Assembly: GCA_030180075.1 (NCBI GenBank)
Contig: JASNJN010000459.1
Location: 1 to 35,853, forward strand
DNA length: 35,853 nt
Direction: 5' to 3'
DNA from: Mikrocytos mackini
Lineage: Eukaryota; Endomyxa; Ascetosporea; Mikrocytida; Mikrocytiidae
Below are positions 1 through 9,246 of this stretch, piece after piece. The notes under the pieces are model-generated. The model was not told the origin of the DNA. It saw only the letters and a program-made list of their open reading frames with translations, and searched no databases. The translations under genes and the position numbers were made by a program. How positions within the stretch are numbered: position 1 is the first letter of the stretch; every line of letters starts with the position of its first letter.

Positions 1-445
1 TCCCGTCCCGCGAACACACTAATCCACACACCACTCATTCGAATCTGGGTGCCCGGCTTTTATAAAAGCAATAAATTACAAAATAATAAGTCCAAAATGC
101 TTTACTGTTTGCTTCACACCCATAACATAAATTTGATAGGTTCATTTAAATATTGCCACAAAATTTTAAAATTATCCCATAAATCTTTAAAATTGCCACA
201 AATCACTTAAATTTCTCATTGGTTCTGCAAATTTCCCCCGAAATATCAGCACTTAAATTTTAGATTACGCATTTTTATACAATTATAATAAATCTGAGTG
301 TTATTTATGGAATGTATTTATGATGATAATTAGGGCATCATAAAGTCGGATAATTTGGATAAAGTCAAGTTTTTTGGAAAACAAAACAACAAATTATATT
401 GCAAAATTTGCTCAAAATATCCATTCTTGAATTATAATACATGTA
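1..445. other. A+T-rich sequence, no gene seen
   Basis: No convincing coding frame, RNA gene or terminal inverted repeat is visible. The first ~50 bases are GC-richer than the rest. A short phrase around 'attgccacaaa' recurs twice between about 150 and 205, too weakly to define a repeat family. Confidence 0.5.
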
Positions 446-1041
446 CAGTCAAACCTCGATAAAATTTACAATTTTTCTAAGATTTACACACGTAATATTT
501 ACAAAAAACACCCATTTTTGACGGTTTTTAAAAAATTATTTTTCGGGAAATGATCTAATAATTACCAAACTGTGCATAATTTATGTGAACTCGACCCAGT
601 AAGTATTAATTAAGTGCTAAAATAGCATAGAAATCCATTTATCAAAATTTGGAAAATAATTTTTTTCGTAAGATTTACACTCGGATAAAATTTATTTTAT
701 CAAAAATATTCCAACGAAAAATCGTGATTCGATATTCCAGGTATAATATGGCTTTAAATAGAAGTGTTGGAATCAATTTAGAACCTCTGGTCATAAAATT
801 TATAAGTTTTCAATGATGCAAAATCATGAAAATTTTGTCATTTATGCTCTTGAAGAAATAAAAATTTATCATAATTTTGAGATCCATTGATTACATCTGT
901 TTTATAATTGAGAAATACATAAAATATTCATTTATGATTCTCAAAAAATTCTGGTCGTATCGTGATAAAATCCAAAACTACACGTAAGATTTACAAAAAT
1001 TGTTAAAACGGGACTTTGTAAATCTTATCGAGGTTTGATTG
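446..1041. mobile_element. Non-autonomous pogo/Tigger-like (Tc1/mariner) MITE
   Basis: The element starts CAGTCAAACCTCGATAAAAT and its right end, reverse-complemented, reads CAATCAAACCTCGATAAGAT. These are about 20-bp terminal inverted repeats, flanked by TA on both sides (444-445 and 1042-1043). This end sequence and a TA target are typical of pogo/Tigger elements. Inside, the phrase 'taagatttaca' occurs near both ends. There is no transposase frame in its 596 bp, so it would depend on an enzyme encoded elsewhere. The pogo-type transposase remnant at 17569 is a possible relative, but its element has different ends. Confidence 0.8.
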
Positions 1042-1274
1042 TAACGGTATAAATTCCCCCTACTACCTTTAGATAAGAAATAAAACATTGATCGAAAACA
1101 CATAAAAATAAAGTCAATTATTCCGTTCTTTAAGGTCAATTTTTAAACGCCCTAATGATAATGATAATATTTAGGTTATTTTGAACTGGTTGGAATCCAA
1201 CCTGCCACAAATTATTCTGACAGCAACAAACTTGAATTTTGATTTTTAAAAATGTCCTATACATTTGTTATTAA

Positions 1275-1654
1275 TAGGGTTTAAAATGGTCGGGTAGCAA
1301 CAAATTTAAAATGTATTTTTATATAGGTTTATTATCATTAATATTTTTGAAATTTTACAACAACCTCAAATTTTTCTAAATATCAATTTGTGAACTTTTG
1401 TTTGATAAAATACCTCCACAAACAGCTTAATAATCAATTACCCGTTACCCGGGTAATGGAAAATGGTTTTTTTTTGAAAAAAATTAAAAATATCGAAATA
1501 TTATGAAATTTTTTATTAATTTTCGTAGAAATTAAGAAAATTTATACAGTAATGTTAAATACGCACGTACAATCAATTTCGCAGAGTTTATGAGTTGTTG
1601 TTTTGTATATTGGTTGATTAATGCAATTACCTGTGACCCGTCATTTAAACCCTA
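1275..1654. mobile_element. hAT-like MITE with perfect 8-bp target duplication
   Basis: The left end reads TAGGGTTTAAAATGGTCGGG and the right end, reverse-complemented, reads TAGGGTTTAAATGACGGGTC. These are imperfect terminal inverted repeats of about 20 bp. The flanks are identical 8-mers, gttattaa at 1267-1274 and at 1655-1662, the duplication length expected of hAT insertions. The 380-bp interior is non-coding. It includes an imperfect palindrome around 'ttacccgggtaa' near 1443-1457. Confidence 0.8.
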
Positions 1655-1732
1655 GTTATTAAGCTGCAGGATGCGTATATTTTTCTAAGAGAGGATAATA
1701 TTTACGATATCATAAACTTAGGTACTGAATAT

Positions 1733-2496
1733 AGTTTCCAAAATTAATACCGGTATTTCGTCCATTATCGTTATCGAATATTATCATCCATTACCGGTAT
1801 TTGGTAATATTACCGGTATTAGATTTTAATTGAAATATTTTCTTTACTTCGTAGTTTTTAAGTAAATTATTGTGTTGCAATTAGGTTTTGATTTATTATT
1901 CTCTTTATATTGTCCCAACAATTTCTAGATGATAATTGATGTATTTGGAGGTTGAAATGCCTCAAAATGAAGTGTAACTAAAAAAGATATCCATTCCTCA
2001 ATATACAAAATATAATATAACTAATTGTAATTATTCATATATTAACTAAAGTTTTTGATTCGTTGTTTAATGCNTGGATTGTGATTTTNAAGATAAATCT
2101 ATTTTTTTAAAAGCAATTATACAAAAAATTTAACTTATGATTAGAGCAAACCGAAATTATACCTTGATTNATNAAAAACTTTAGTTAATATATGAATAAT
2201 TATAATTAATTATATTACATTTTATATATTGAGGAATGGATATCTTTTTTAGTTACACTTAATTTTGAGTCATTTCAATCTTCAAACACATCAATTATTA
2301 TCTAGAAATAGTTAGGTAAATATAAAGAGATAAATAAATCAAACCCTAATTGCAATACAATAATTTACTTAAAATTTTATTAATTACAGAAAATATTTCA
2401 ATTGAAATCTGATACCGGTAATATTCCCAAATACCGGTAATCATCGATAATATTCGATAAATAATGGACAAAATACCGGTATTAATTTTGGAAACT
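1733..2496. repeat. CCGGTAT foldback element, copy 1
   Basis: This is a 764-bp inverted repeat. The left arm begins AGTTTCCAAAATTAATACCG and the right arm ends with its reverse complement. The arms run about 320 bp each (to roughly 2060 and from roughly 2172) around a loop of about 110 bp. ACCGGTA and GATAATATTCGATAA-like words recur in both arms. Four ambiguous bases (2074, 2089, 2170, 2173) lie at the arm/loop boundary. There is no coding capacity. A second copy is at 31503-32522. Copy 1 abuts LINE copy 1 on its right and shows no clear target duplication. Confidence 0.8.
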
Positions 2497-2502
2497 CTAT
2501 GT

Positions 2503-2862
2503 TCTGCAAATAGCAAACGAAGTCATCAGAAGAAGAGGTTTAGGAGACAAACTCAAGCTATCAGATATGGATAGAAGAATAGAGAAAAACTCGGACTCCT
2601 TCCAACTGGTGCTAGACCAACGGTTATGGGTTGAAGGTATATAGGGTAAGCCACATTCCCTCCTCCCGGATATCATAGCAATAGACCATGCATCCAGGCG
2701 GGTAGAACTGCCAGAAGTAGCAGTCCCCGCTGAGGATTTAATCAAATCTCGGGAATAAGAGAAGTCCGGGAAATACCTGGATCTCATCCCTGTCTTTCGG
2801 AACCAGTACCCTGGGTACAAGGTAGGGTTTCCCATGGCCGGTTCCGGGTAATTGCAGTAATA
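2503..2862 (+). mobile_element. RLE-type LINE fragment, copy 1 (endonuclease domain)
   Basis: The plus-strand frame from 2503 reads like the restriction-like endonuclease end of an R2/NeSL-type LINE. IANEV is followed by a basic stretch and LVLDQRLWVEG, then LPDIIAIDHASRRVELPEVA (2658-2717), matching the PD...E pattern of the nuclease. The same landmarks appear in copies 2 and 3. Two in-frame stops interrupt it, at 2641-2643 and 2756-2758. The second lies at exactly the position of a stop in copy 2. Both ends are truncated, the left by the foldback element. It is a dead, 5'-truncated insertion. Confidence 0.75.
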
Positions 2863-3009
2863 TGTCATTTTAAATACTCTTATTCTACAAAAACTTCTGA
2901 AAATCGTTCTATGTGTTTATCTCGACGAGATCAATATTTTAAACCAAATTGCAACATTTTATTTTCTATATTTTATATATATTTTGACATTATTACAGAA
3001 TATGCAATG

Positions 3010-4293
3010 CACGGTTATACGTGAAGCATACCAAAGGAGGTATCGGGTTGCCCAACTTTATTGAGGAAGACTACTTGGCAATCTGTAGTACACTTCGGTA
3101 CATAACGACCAAAGTCTTGAGGAACTCAACCTTATAGGAAGCGAACAGACTCCTTCCACTATGATCATGTACGAACAGTATGAGATTCAAAACGCACTTG
3201 ATGTGTGCGCAGATCCATACTCCGTGATCATCACAAAGCTGGAAAAAAGAAAATCCAAAATAGAATTCGCTGGGAAAAGAGATTGGTCCAGCAAAACGGT
3301 GGCGGAAGAGCGTAAACTAGTACGCACCACATTCCAATCCAATTACTGGGCCAAATGGAATGCTGCTAAGTTGATGTCACCTTTCAATTCTGTAAGGAAA
3401 GACTCTAAAACTTGCATATCTAAAAGCCATATTTGGTTGCGAAAACCTGGCTTGTCCAGGCGTGACGTGAAAAAGGCTCTATTACTTTAAGATGGCATCG
3501 GAACTCACAGGTCATGGCAGAAGGTGATCGACTCCACCGTATCTGACATCTGTAGGAGATGCAACATGAGGAAAGAAACGATGGGACACGTGCTGGGCAG
3601 TTGCCCAGCCATACCGTTCAGTCTACTCAAAGCTAGACACGACGTGGTTGTCCTAATGATTGCAAACGAGATAATGGCCTACCATGACTTAGGAAATAAA
3701 TTATCTTTGCAAGACATTGGAGCAAGACTAGCCCGAAGCTCTAAACAATTCAAGTTGATACTTGATCAAAGAGTGGTTGTTGGAGATGGGCCCAATAAAA
3801 CGGTACAATTATCGGACCTCATATGCATTGACAGAGTCAAGAAGCGAATAACGATCGTAGAGGTCGGTGTTTCGGCGGAAGACTTAACTGTTTACAAAGA
3901 CTAAGAGAAAATCAAAAAGTACCAGAAAGCCGCTAATATGCTAACTAAGCGGTACAGAGGTTACGAAGTAGATTGTAGAGCTGCCGTCATCGGACAGTTG
4001 GGGGCCATCTCAAGTGTAACACACAGCAACCTCTTTAGGTTGAGAAAAAGCGTACTTACACAAAGGGACAACAGGCTCCCCAAGAAACCCACAGAGGAAC
4101 TTTACGGGAAGATTCTTAACGTGACCATTAAAGGGTCACTACAGATATACCGATGGTTCACCTCAAATGTGGAGACTCCGAAATGGGAGAAAAGAGATAG
4201 AGCACCTTCAGTTTACACTGAAAAGCTCAAGGAAATTATCGCAAGTCGACGCTCAAGGACAAACTCCCGGGCCATAAACAGGCTGGAATCTTG
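3010..4293 (+). mobile_element. RLE-type LINE 3' portion, copy 2
   Basis: This is the longest LINE copy here. In order on the plus strand it has the end of the reverse transcriptase region (KHTKGGIGLPNFIEEDYLAI, about 3021-3080), a basic linker (3161-3487), the CCHC-like motif CRRCNMRKETMGHVLGSC (3551-3604), the nuclease core LSDLICIDRVKKRITIVEVG (3809-3868) and a C-terminal region with GQLGAI and KGSLQIYRWF (3993-4160). This order is that of R2/NeSL-class LINEs, which insert by target-primed reverse transcription. It is broken by at least one frameshift near 3120-3160, a stop at 3488-3490 and a stop at 3902-3904. The 3' tail runs into the 19-bp tandem array at 4294. Confidence 0.8.
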
Positions 4294-5027
4294 TTTCCCA
4301 CACTTTCTTCCATTTCCCACACTTTCTTCCGATTCCCACACTATCTTCCATATCCCACGATCGTCCATTTTAGCATGATTGCTGGTGGTTTTATGGTGTT
4401 TCACACATCATAACCGATGTATGACGATATTTCTTAGAGACTGAGGCTATTTAGATCGGTTAATACGAAAATCCACGCTATATTCTTGAATATTACGAGC
4501 AATTTGAAATTTAAAGCAATTAAGTCATATAAACGTGTAAAATCGACTTCCCAGCTTTCATTGCCTAATATATTTGCAATAATTTTCAAAAATTATCTTT
4601 AAAATTTAATATATTTTATCTTTACATGTTATAGTTAGCGATAAAAATCAACTTCAAAGTCACTGTAATGTGAGTACGTAGTCGGTTGTTCAACCATGTA
4701 AATATGCTTATATTCGTTCAATAAACAGATAATATGCAATAATTGGCCAATATTCAAAGTATTTTGTTGTTCGTTAGGCTCGAAAAAAACCCAAAAAACT
4801 GTTTTTAAATCTTACAAAAACCTATACTATAATACCCACCGAAAGTGCTAAATATGCACGATATGGGGCTAATGTAAGTCTATAGCCGTGAAATGGCATT
4901 ATTTTCCNTATTTCTGATAACAATCATGATAAAATTGATCTGAGTGTGGAATTTGGAAGAAAGTGTGGGAAATGGAAGAAAGTGTGGGATATGGAAGAAA
5001 GTGTGGGATATGGAAGAAAATGTGGGG
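4294..5027. repeat. Inverted pair of 19-bp tandem arrays (possible foldback element)
   Basis: About 3.5 copies of a 19-bp unit (CCCACACTTTCTTCCATTT, with variants) occupy 4294-4358. About 4.5 copies of its reverse complement occupy 4942-5027. The 580-bp interior (4360-4940) is A+T-rich and shows no gene. Inverted arrays at both ends suggest a foldback-type element inserted at the 3' end of LINE copy 2. No target duplication is visible at these boundaries, so the exact ends are uncertain. Confidence 0.65.
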
Positions 5028-5042
5028 TGACGATTTATAGCC

Positions 5043-5623
5043 AACATCACTACACAAGATTAAACAACCTTAACATTCCTTTATCAACACGATGCATCAT
5101 TAAAACCATTGCATGCTATTAGTCACTACATGATAACTTTAAACATTGTGAATTTCTCAAATCAACTAGAAACGATATTAAACTTTGTTAAACAGCCTGA
5201 AATCCTTCTACAATACGACAGCCCCTTAAGCATTCTGAAACATCATAAAACTTACTGGGCTTAAATGTAAGTTATTTTGTACACAAATATGAAACCTCAT
5301 GAACTTACCAATTAAAAATAAAAATAGAAAGCTTTTAGGATGTTAAAGAGAAATGATAAACAATAGGAATTTAATAAAGTCATGAATCTGTATCAACTAC
5401 GGATATGAAATTTAATTTTACAAAATACAATAAGATTATTTTGTAGTTTTTAATTTATTTAAATTGAATAAGGAATAAAAGAAACTGTAATTAAATTAAT
5501 AACAATATGATTGATTGTTTAAATAAATAATTCATTTATTTAATTATTATTATTAATATTATTATCATTCTGGTTGGTGGTTTCTTCATGGTCTCGGTCT
5601 AATTTTTCCTTTAAATGTTGTAA
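5043..5623. repeat. Left arm of Merlin inverted repeat
   Basis: This arm pairs with 7038-7615 in inverted orientation: 5043 aligns with 7615 and 5623 with 7038. It runs from the transposase 3' coding end (5540 upward) into non-coding flank rich in 'gtttaa' and 'gttgttt' words, read on the minus strand. Confidence 0.85.
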
Positions 5624-6446
5624 AAACAATTCAATCCATTCTTGTTTCGGACAACTTTTTAAATACTTTTTCCTATAAATATATTCCGCAAAATGCAGGT
5701 AATAATTATTTTTTCTCACACCATAATTAGGTAAACTGGCTTTTAAAGCCCGCCATGTCGATTCTATTTTATTTGTATGTATGAGGGGATTTTCGGGGGA
5801 AACAAAATTAATACTGTGGTTTACACGATAATGCTGATGCCCCAACTGATATAAACGATTATAACTGCGCCAAAAGTCCGTGATTATTGTAGTCCCCTCT
5901 CTTACGTGACTAACAATGATTGGCAAAAGGGTTTCAGCGTCACGCCTTTCTACGGGAACAAAGAACATACCCGGAGAATCCCTTCGCTCAATCCCTCCTA
6001 ATACCCATTGGCCGTCGACTCTGTGTCCAACGTTGTATTTTCGCTTGCCAAACTTACTCTCATCAATCTCGACAATAACTCCCTCCCCGCCTATGACAGA
6101 ATTGGAGTTATATATGTTAAAATCAACCATAATTTCCCTACAATATTTGTTCCAATTGACCAAAGTATCGCTTCCTGAAATTTGACTAAAAAAACGAATA
6201 TTTTCTGTCGCAGTTTTATGAATAAAAAAAAATGAATGTTAGACATTGTCGCAGTGTAAGTTGTGTTCCTGTGAACCAATAATCCTTCAGTATTGACGTC
6301 CTGCTTCTGCACGCTCTATCGTCGCATCTAAATATAAATTTGTTTGCACAATTAGAATAACTTTGTAAAACGATGTTATGGCCGTCACATTTTCTACAAA
6401 CGTCAGGGTGTATTAGCAAACCTAGTTCTGTTAGATATCGTATCAT
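5540..6446 (-). pseudogene. Merlin (IS1595/ISXO2-like) DDE transposase, one frameshift
   Basis: This is a cut-and-paste transposase. From the ATG at 6446 the N-terminal part has a zinc-ribbon pattern (CRKC ... FRCDDRACRSRTSI), as in the Merlin/IS1595 family. The catalytic part follows in another frame: the first Asp in VEIDESKFGKRKYNVG, the second in TDFWRSY, and a Glu in HTNKIESTWRALK, giving the DDE triad. The frame change falls in a run of nine A (plus strand, about 6224-6232). One base fewer would join the two frames, so a homopolymer indel, real or from assembly, is the only visible lesion in about 300 codons. The tail is Asn-rich from (ATT)n. The nearly intact frame suggests recent activity. 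The family call is strong. Confidence 0.85.
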
Positions 6447-7037
6447 GTTTTCATTTGAAGAGACTAGCTAAAAGAAATCGACGAATTCCATAGTTGTATC
6501 TTAGTTTATAGCAAACAAAAATCAAAACTTTATGTTGACTTATTATATTGTAAAGTTTTTGTTTAATACATATACGGACATGGGAAATAAAAGCTTGTTA
6601 TCATCTATATTTGTAAATGAGGTTTATTTAAAATTTAACTTTTCAGATTACGTTTCTATTTTCTGACCAAACAGAGAACTTGTTGATCTTACAGTACTAG
6701 ATATGTCCACACATACCAAATAACGTTGACATAGCTATCTAAAGGACTCGCCATGTTTATTGAACAGATTACCACCACGAAGAAATTCTAGAATACTAGG
6801 ACAAACATTACACATTTCACGTATCCTGTATCCTGTAGATAATAATGATCGAAGTTGGGCTTGTCATTGAAGAAAATTAAGCTAAGCAGGGCAATCTAAA
6901 TGATATTAAAATAGTTATGAAGAAAATGGCTAGTGACAAGTTCGAGGTGTTAAATGAATAGAAATACAACAATAAATTCTATACATTGTAGAATGGCAAA
7001 TAAAAAAAATTAATTGTTCAGATGTGTACATTTTTAA
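6447..7037. other. 5' flank of the Merlin transposase
   Basis: This non-coding A+T-rich stretch between the transposase start and the right inverted arm presumably holds the transposase promoter. No second gene, RNA or repeat is visible. Confidence 0.5.
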
Positions 7038-7615
7038 TTACAACATTTAAAGGAAAAATTAGACCGAGACCATGAAGAAACCACCAACCAGAATGATAAT
7101 AATATTAATAATAATTAAATAAATGAATTATTTATTTAAACAATCAATCATATTGTTATTAATTTAATTACAGTTTCTTTTATTCCTTATTCAATTTAAA
7201 TAAATTAAAAACTACAAAATAATCTTATTGTATTTTGTAAAATTAAATTTCATATCCGTAGTTGATACAGATTCATGACTTTATTAAATTCCTATTGTTT
7301 ATCATTTCTCTTTAACATCCTAAAAGCTTTCTATTTTTATTTTTAATTGGTAAGTTCATGAGGTTTCATATTTGTGTACAAAATAACTTACATTTAAGCC
7401 CAGTAAGTTTTATGATGTTTCAGAATGCTTAAGGGGCTGTCGTATTGTAGAAGGATTTCAGGCTGTTTAACAAAGTTTAATATCGTTTCTAGTTGATTTG
7501 AGAAATTCACAATGTTTAAAGTTATCATGTAGTGACTAATAGCATGCAATGGTTTTAATGATGCATCATGTTGATAAAGGAATGTTAAGGTTGTTTAATC
7601 TTGTGTAGTGATGTT
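7038..7615. repeat. Right arm of Merlin inverted repeat
   Basis: This is the reverse complement of 5043-5623. It carries an inverted copy of the last ~26 transposase codons (to the stop at about 7118) without the rest of the gene. The similar word pattern (gttgttt, tgtttaa) continues beyond 7615 to about 7930 with no counterpart left of 5043. Confidence 0.85.
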
Positions 7616-7942
7616 TCATGCTGTGTTAGTGTTTAAAGGTTGTTCTGGTATACGCTAAACTGGCTGGATATGTCTGGGTGCGACCACGTCTTATCAAACA
7701 TGTCTAAACGCTTTTCAATGTATTAAGACCTTTTTAGAGTGTTAGAAGCTGTTTCAATTGTTTAAAGTAGTTCAAGTGTACCCAAGCCGTACAAACGTGG
7801 TAAAATACTTACAAGCACGTTTCGGGGTGATCAAAGTTGTCTATACACGTCCAATGTTGTTTTAGTATGCTTATTTGAGTATTAGTGTGTTCGTGTGCTT
7901 ACAAGCGTACTTAGAGGTGTCTAAGGATTTTAATAATTTTTT
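7616..7942. other. Degenerate short-word region after Merlin arm
   Basis: There is no gene. Words such as 'gttgttt', 'tgtttaa' and 'acaagc' recur at loose spacing, resembling the sequence inside the Merlin arm. This could be the true outer 3' region of the Merlin element, present only on this side. Confidence 0.35.
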
Positions 7943-8143
7943 ATGATCATAAACAACTATGGCTGCTTACAAGAGTGGTGGAAGTTGGTAAAGACTAATG
8001 ACGTGGGACAAGAATGTATGGAAGTTGTTGAGGCTCTGTGGGGTCGTAATATGCCTAAAAGTGAAATTAAATTTAATTTAATACATTCAATAGCTCATGG
8101 AATTTTAATTTATCGACATAAACAAACCCCGTTTATAAAATAA
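7943..8143 (+). CDS. Hypothetical 66-aa ORF
   Basis: An ATG-started frame of 66 codons with mixed composition, including Trp, Cys and charged residues, and a normal TAA. I recognise no family. It lies between the Merlin element and ARPC3 on the same strand as ARPC3. It could be a small host gene, an exon, or chance. The A+T-rich surroundings and lack of motifs keep confidence low. Confidence 0.22.
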   Translation: MIINNYGCLQEWWKLVKTNDVGQECMEVVEALWGRNMPKSEIKFNLIHSIAHGILIYRHKQTPFIK

Positions 8144-8577
8144 GTACACTTATGAGTGGATTAAAGCTCACACACCACTGTGTTACACTTGTTCATCAAA
8201 ATGAAAATTAAAATTTTAATTATTAAAATAAAAAACTTTTTTGAAAAAAAACGGCAGACATCGCCAAAAACTTACAAAATGTCTTCAAAAAATTTGTTTT
8301 GAAAAATTAATCGCATTTGCTGAAACCCAACTTCCAAAAATTCTTCCTTCACTTGGGCCCCTACGCCCAAGAAGTTCCAACGTAAATCTTTGTGTGTAAA
8401 TTTCCTTACTCTAAACACTACTCTTGCCAGTTTTCAAGGTAGTAAGTCGAAACCCAATAATCGAACAACACTTCAGTATGTTCGATAGTCACAAACATTG
8501 TAGAGATAGCAAAAATCAACAACAGTCTTGTATTGTTCAGTTTTGTTGCTGTATTTCAAATTTTAAATTTTAATTTT
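8144..8577. other. Upstream region of ARPC3
   Basis: Non-coding. It contains a 7-bp-stem hairpin (CTTGGGC at 8352-8358 with GCCCAAG at 8365-8371) and, directly before the ATG, an A+T leader 'caaattttaaattttaattt'. The promoter presumably lies here, but no recognisable TATA box can be assigned with confidence. Confidence 0.4.
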
Positions 8578-9192
8578 ATGGCATCTTTCTCTAACACTCT
8601 ACCAATACCCGATGATGTCAAAACGTTCTATGGGATGCCTATGATGAAGTTAAGACAGACACACTATTTATCTAACTCCGGTCTGGCTATTTATTCATCG
8701 AAAGTAAAGTCGGGAGTCACAGATCATGATCCCAAGGTTACAGACCCCGCCAAAATGGACATAATCGACGAGGCTATTAAGCTATTTAGAGCGAACATAT
8801 TTGTTCAATCTTTCCGTGTCAAAAATCAAGCAGATAGGCTCATTGCGTATTTGACATGTTTTATCAACCATTTGATTAAACACATAAAGAATAACATGGA
8901 TAGCAAGTTAATGGTGTCGAAAAAGGATGTGAAAAGTGTCATCCAGAAACTGTACGGAAGAACGGAAGCTATACCCGGAGAAAATAACTTCCCTTTGAAC
9001 TCCATATTTTTAAGCGACGATAATATCAGTAACAGCCAAAAAGAGGAACTCAGAACATATTTTAAAGTGCTCAAAATAGAAACAGCAAATAGAATAATTG
9101 AAAGGATGTTCGAAAGAGAGGACGAAATAAAACATTGGCTTCAGTTCAGTTTCAAAGACTTCATGAACATCAATTTGATGGATGTGGTTTAA
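8578..9192 (+). CDS. ARPC3: Arp2/3 complex subunit 3 (ARPC3, p21-Arc)
   Basis: A structural subunit of the seven-protein Arp2/3 complex, which nucleates branched actin filaments in the cytoplasm. The 204-residue product follows the family along its length. DIIDEAIKLFRANIF matches the conserved DIVDEAIYYFKANVF, VKNQADRLIAYLT matches the following helix, EAIPGENNFPLNSIF matches the IPGEPGFPLNAIY turn, and LRTYFKVLKIETANRI plus the Trp-containing C-terminus match the end. It is about 26 residues longer than the human protein (178), mostly from a longer N-terminus and an insert near residues 120-135. The first ATG with homology downstream is 8578; the frame is open further 5' but has no other ATG there. 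No intron is seen. It ends 54 bp from the convergent RPB1 stop. Confidence 0.93.
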   Translation: MASFSNTLPIPDDVKTFYGMPMMKLRQTHYLSNSGLAIYSSKVKSGVTDHDPKVTDPAKMDIIDEAIKLFRANIFVQSFRVKNQADRLIAYLTCFINHLIKHIKNNMDSKLMVSKKDVKSVIQKLYGRTEAIPGENNFPLNSIFLSDDNISNSQKEELRTYFKVLKIETANRIIERMFEREDEIKHWLQFSFKDFMNINLMDVV

Positions 9193-9246
9193 GTAAATTA
9201 GTGGTATAAAGAATCAATGTTATTTATCCAAATTAAGTTTAAATAT

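Larger units (their letters stand above)
5043..7615 (-). mobile_element. Merlin element with ~580-bp inverted repeats
   Basis: A minus-strand Merlin/IS1016-type transposase (5540-6446) lies between two almost identical inverted arms, 5043-5623 and 7038-7615. The 3-bp difference in arm length is explained by one extra ATT in an (ATT)n run of the left arm. The left arm contains the last ~26 codons of the transposase and its 3' flank, and the right arm carries the same codons inverted. Merlin elements normally have short terminal repeats and 8-9-bp target duplications. No matching 8-mers are seen outside these arms, so the repeat may come from an inverted duplication of the 3' end rather than being the native ends. 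Confidence 0.75.

Noticed and set aside
4294-5027. CRISPR-like array of short repeats
   Set aside because: The 19-bp units are tandem without spacers and occur in inverted pairs in a eukaryotic setting.
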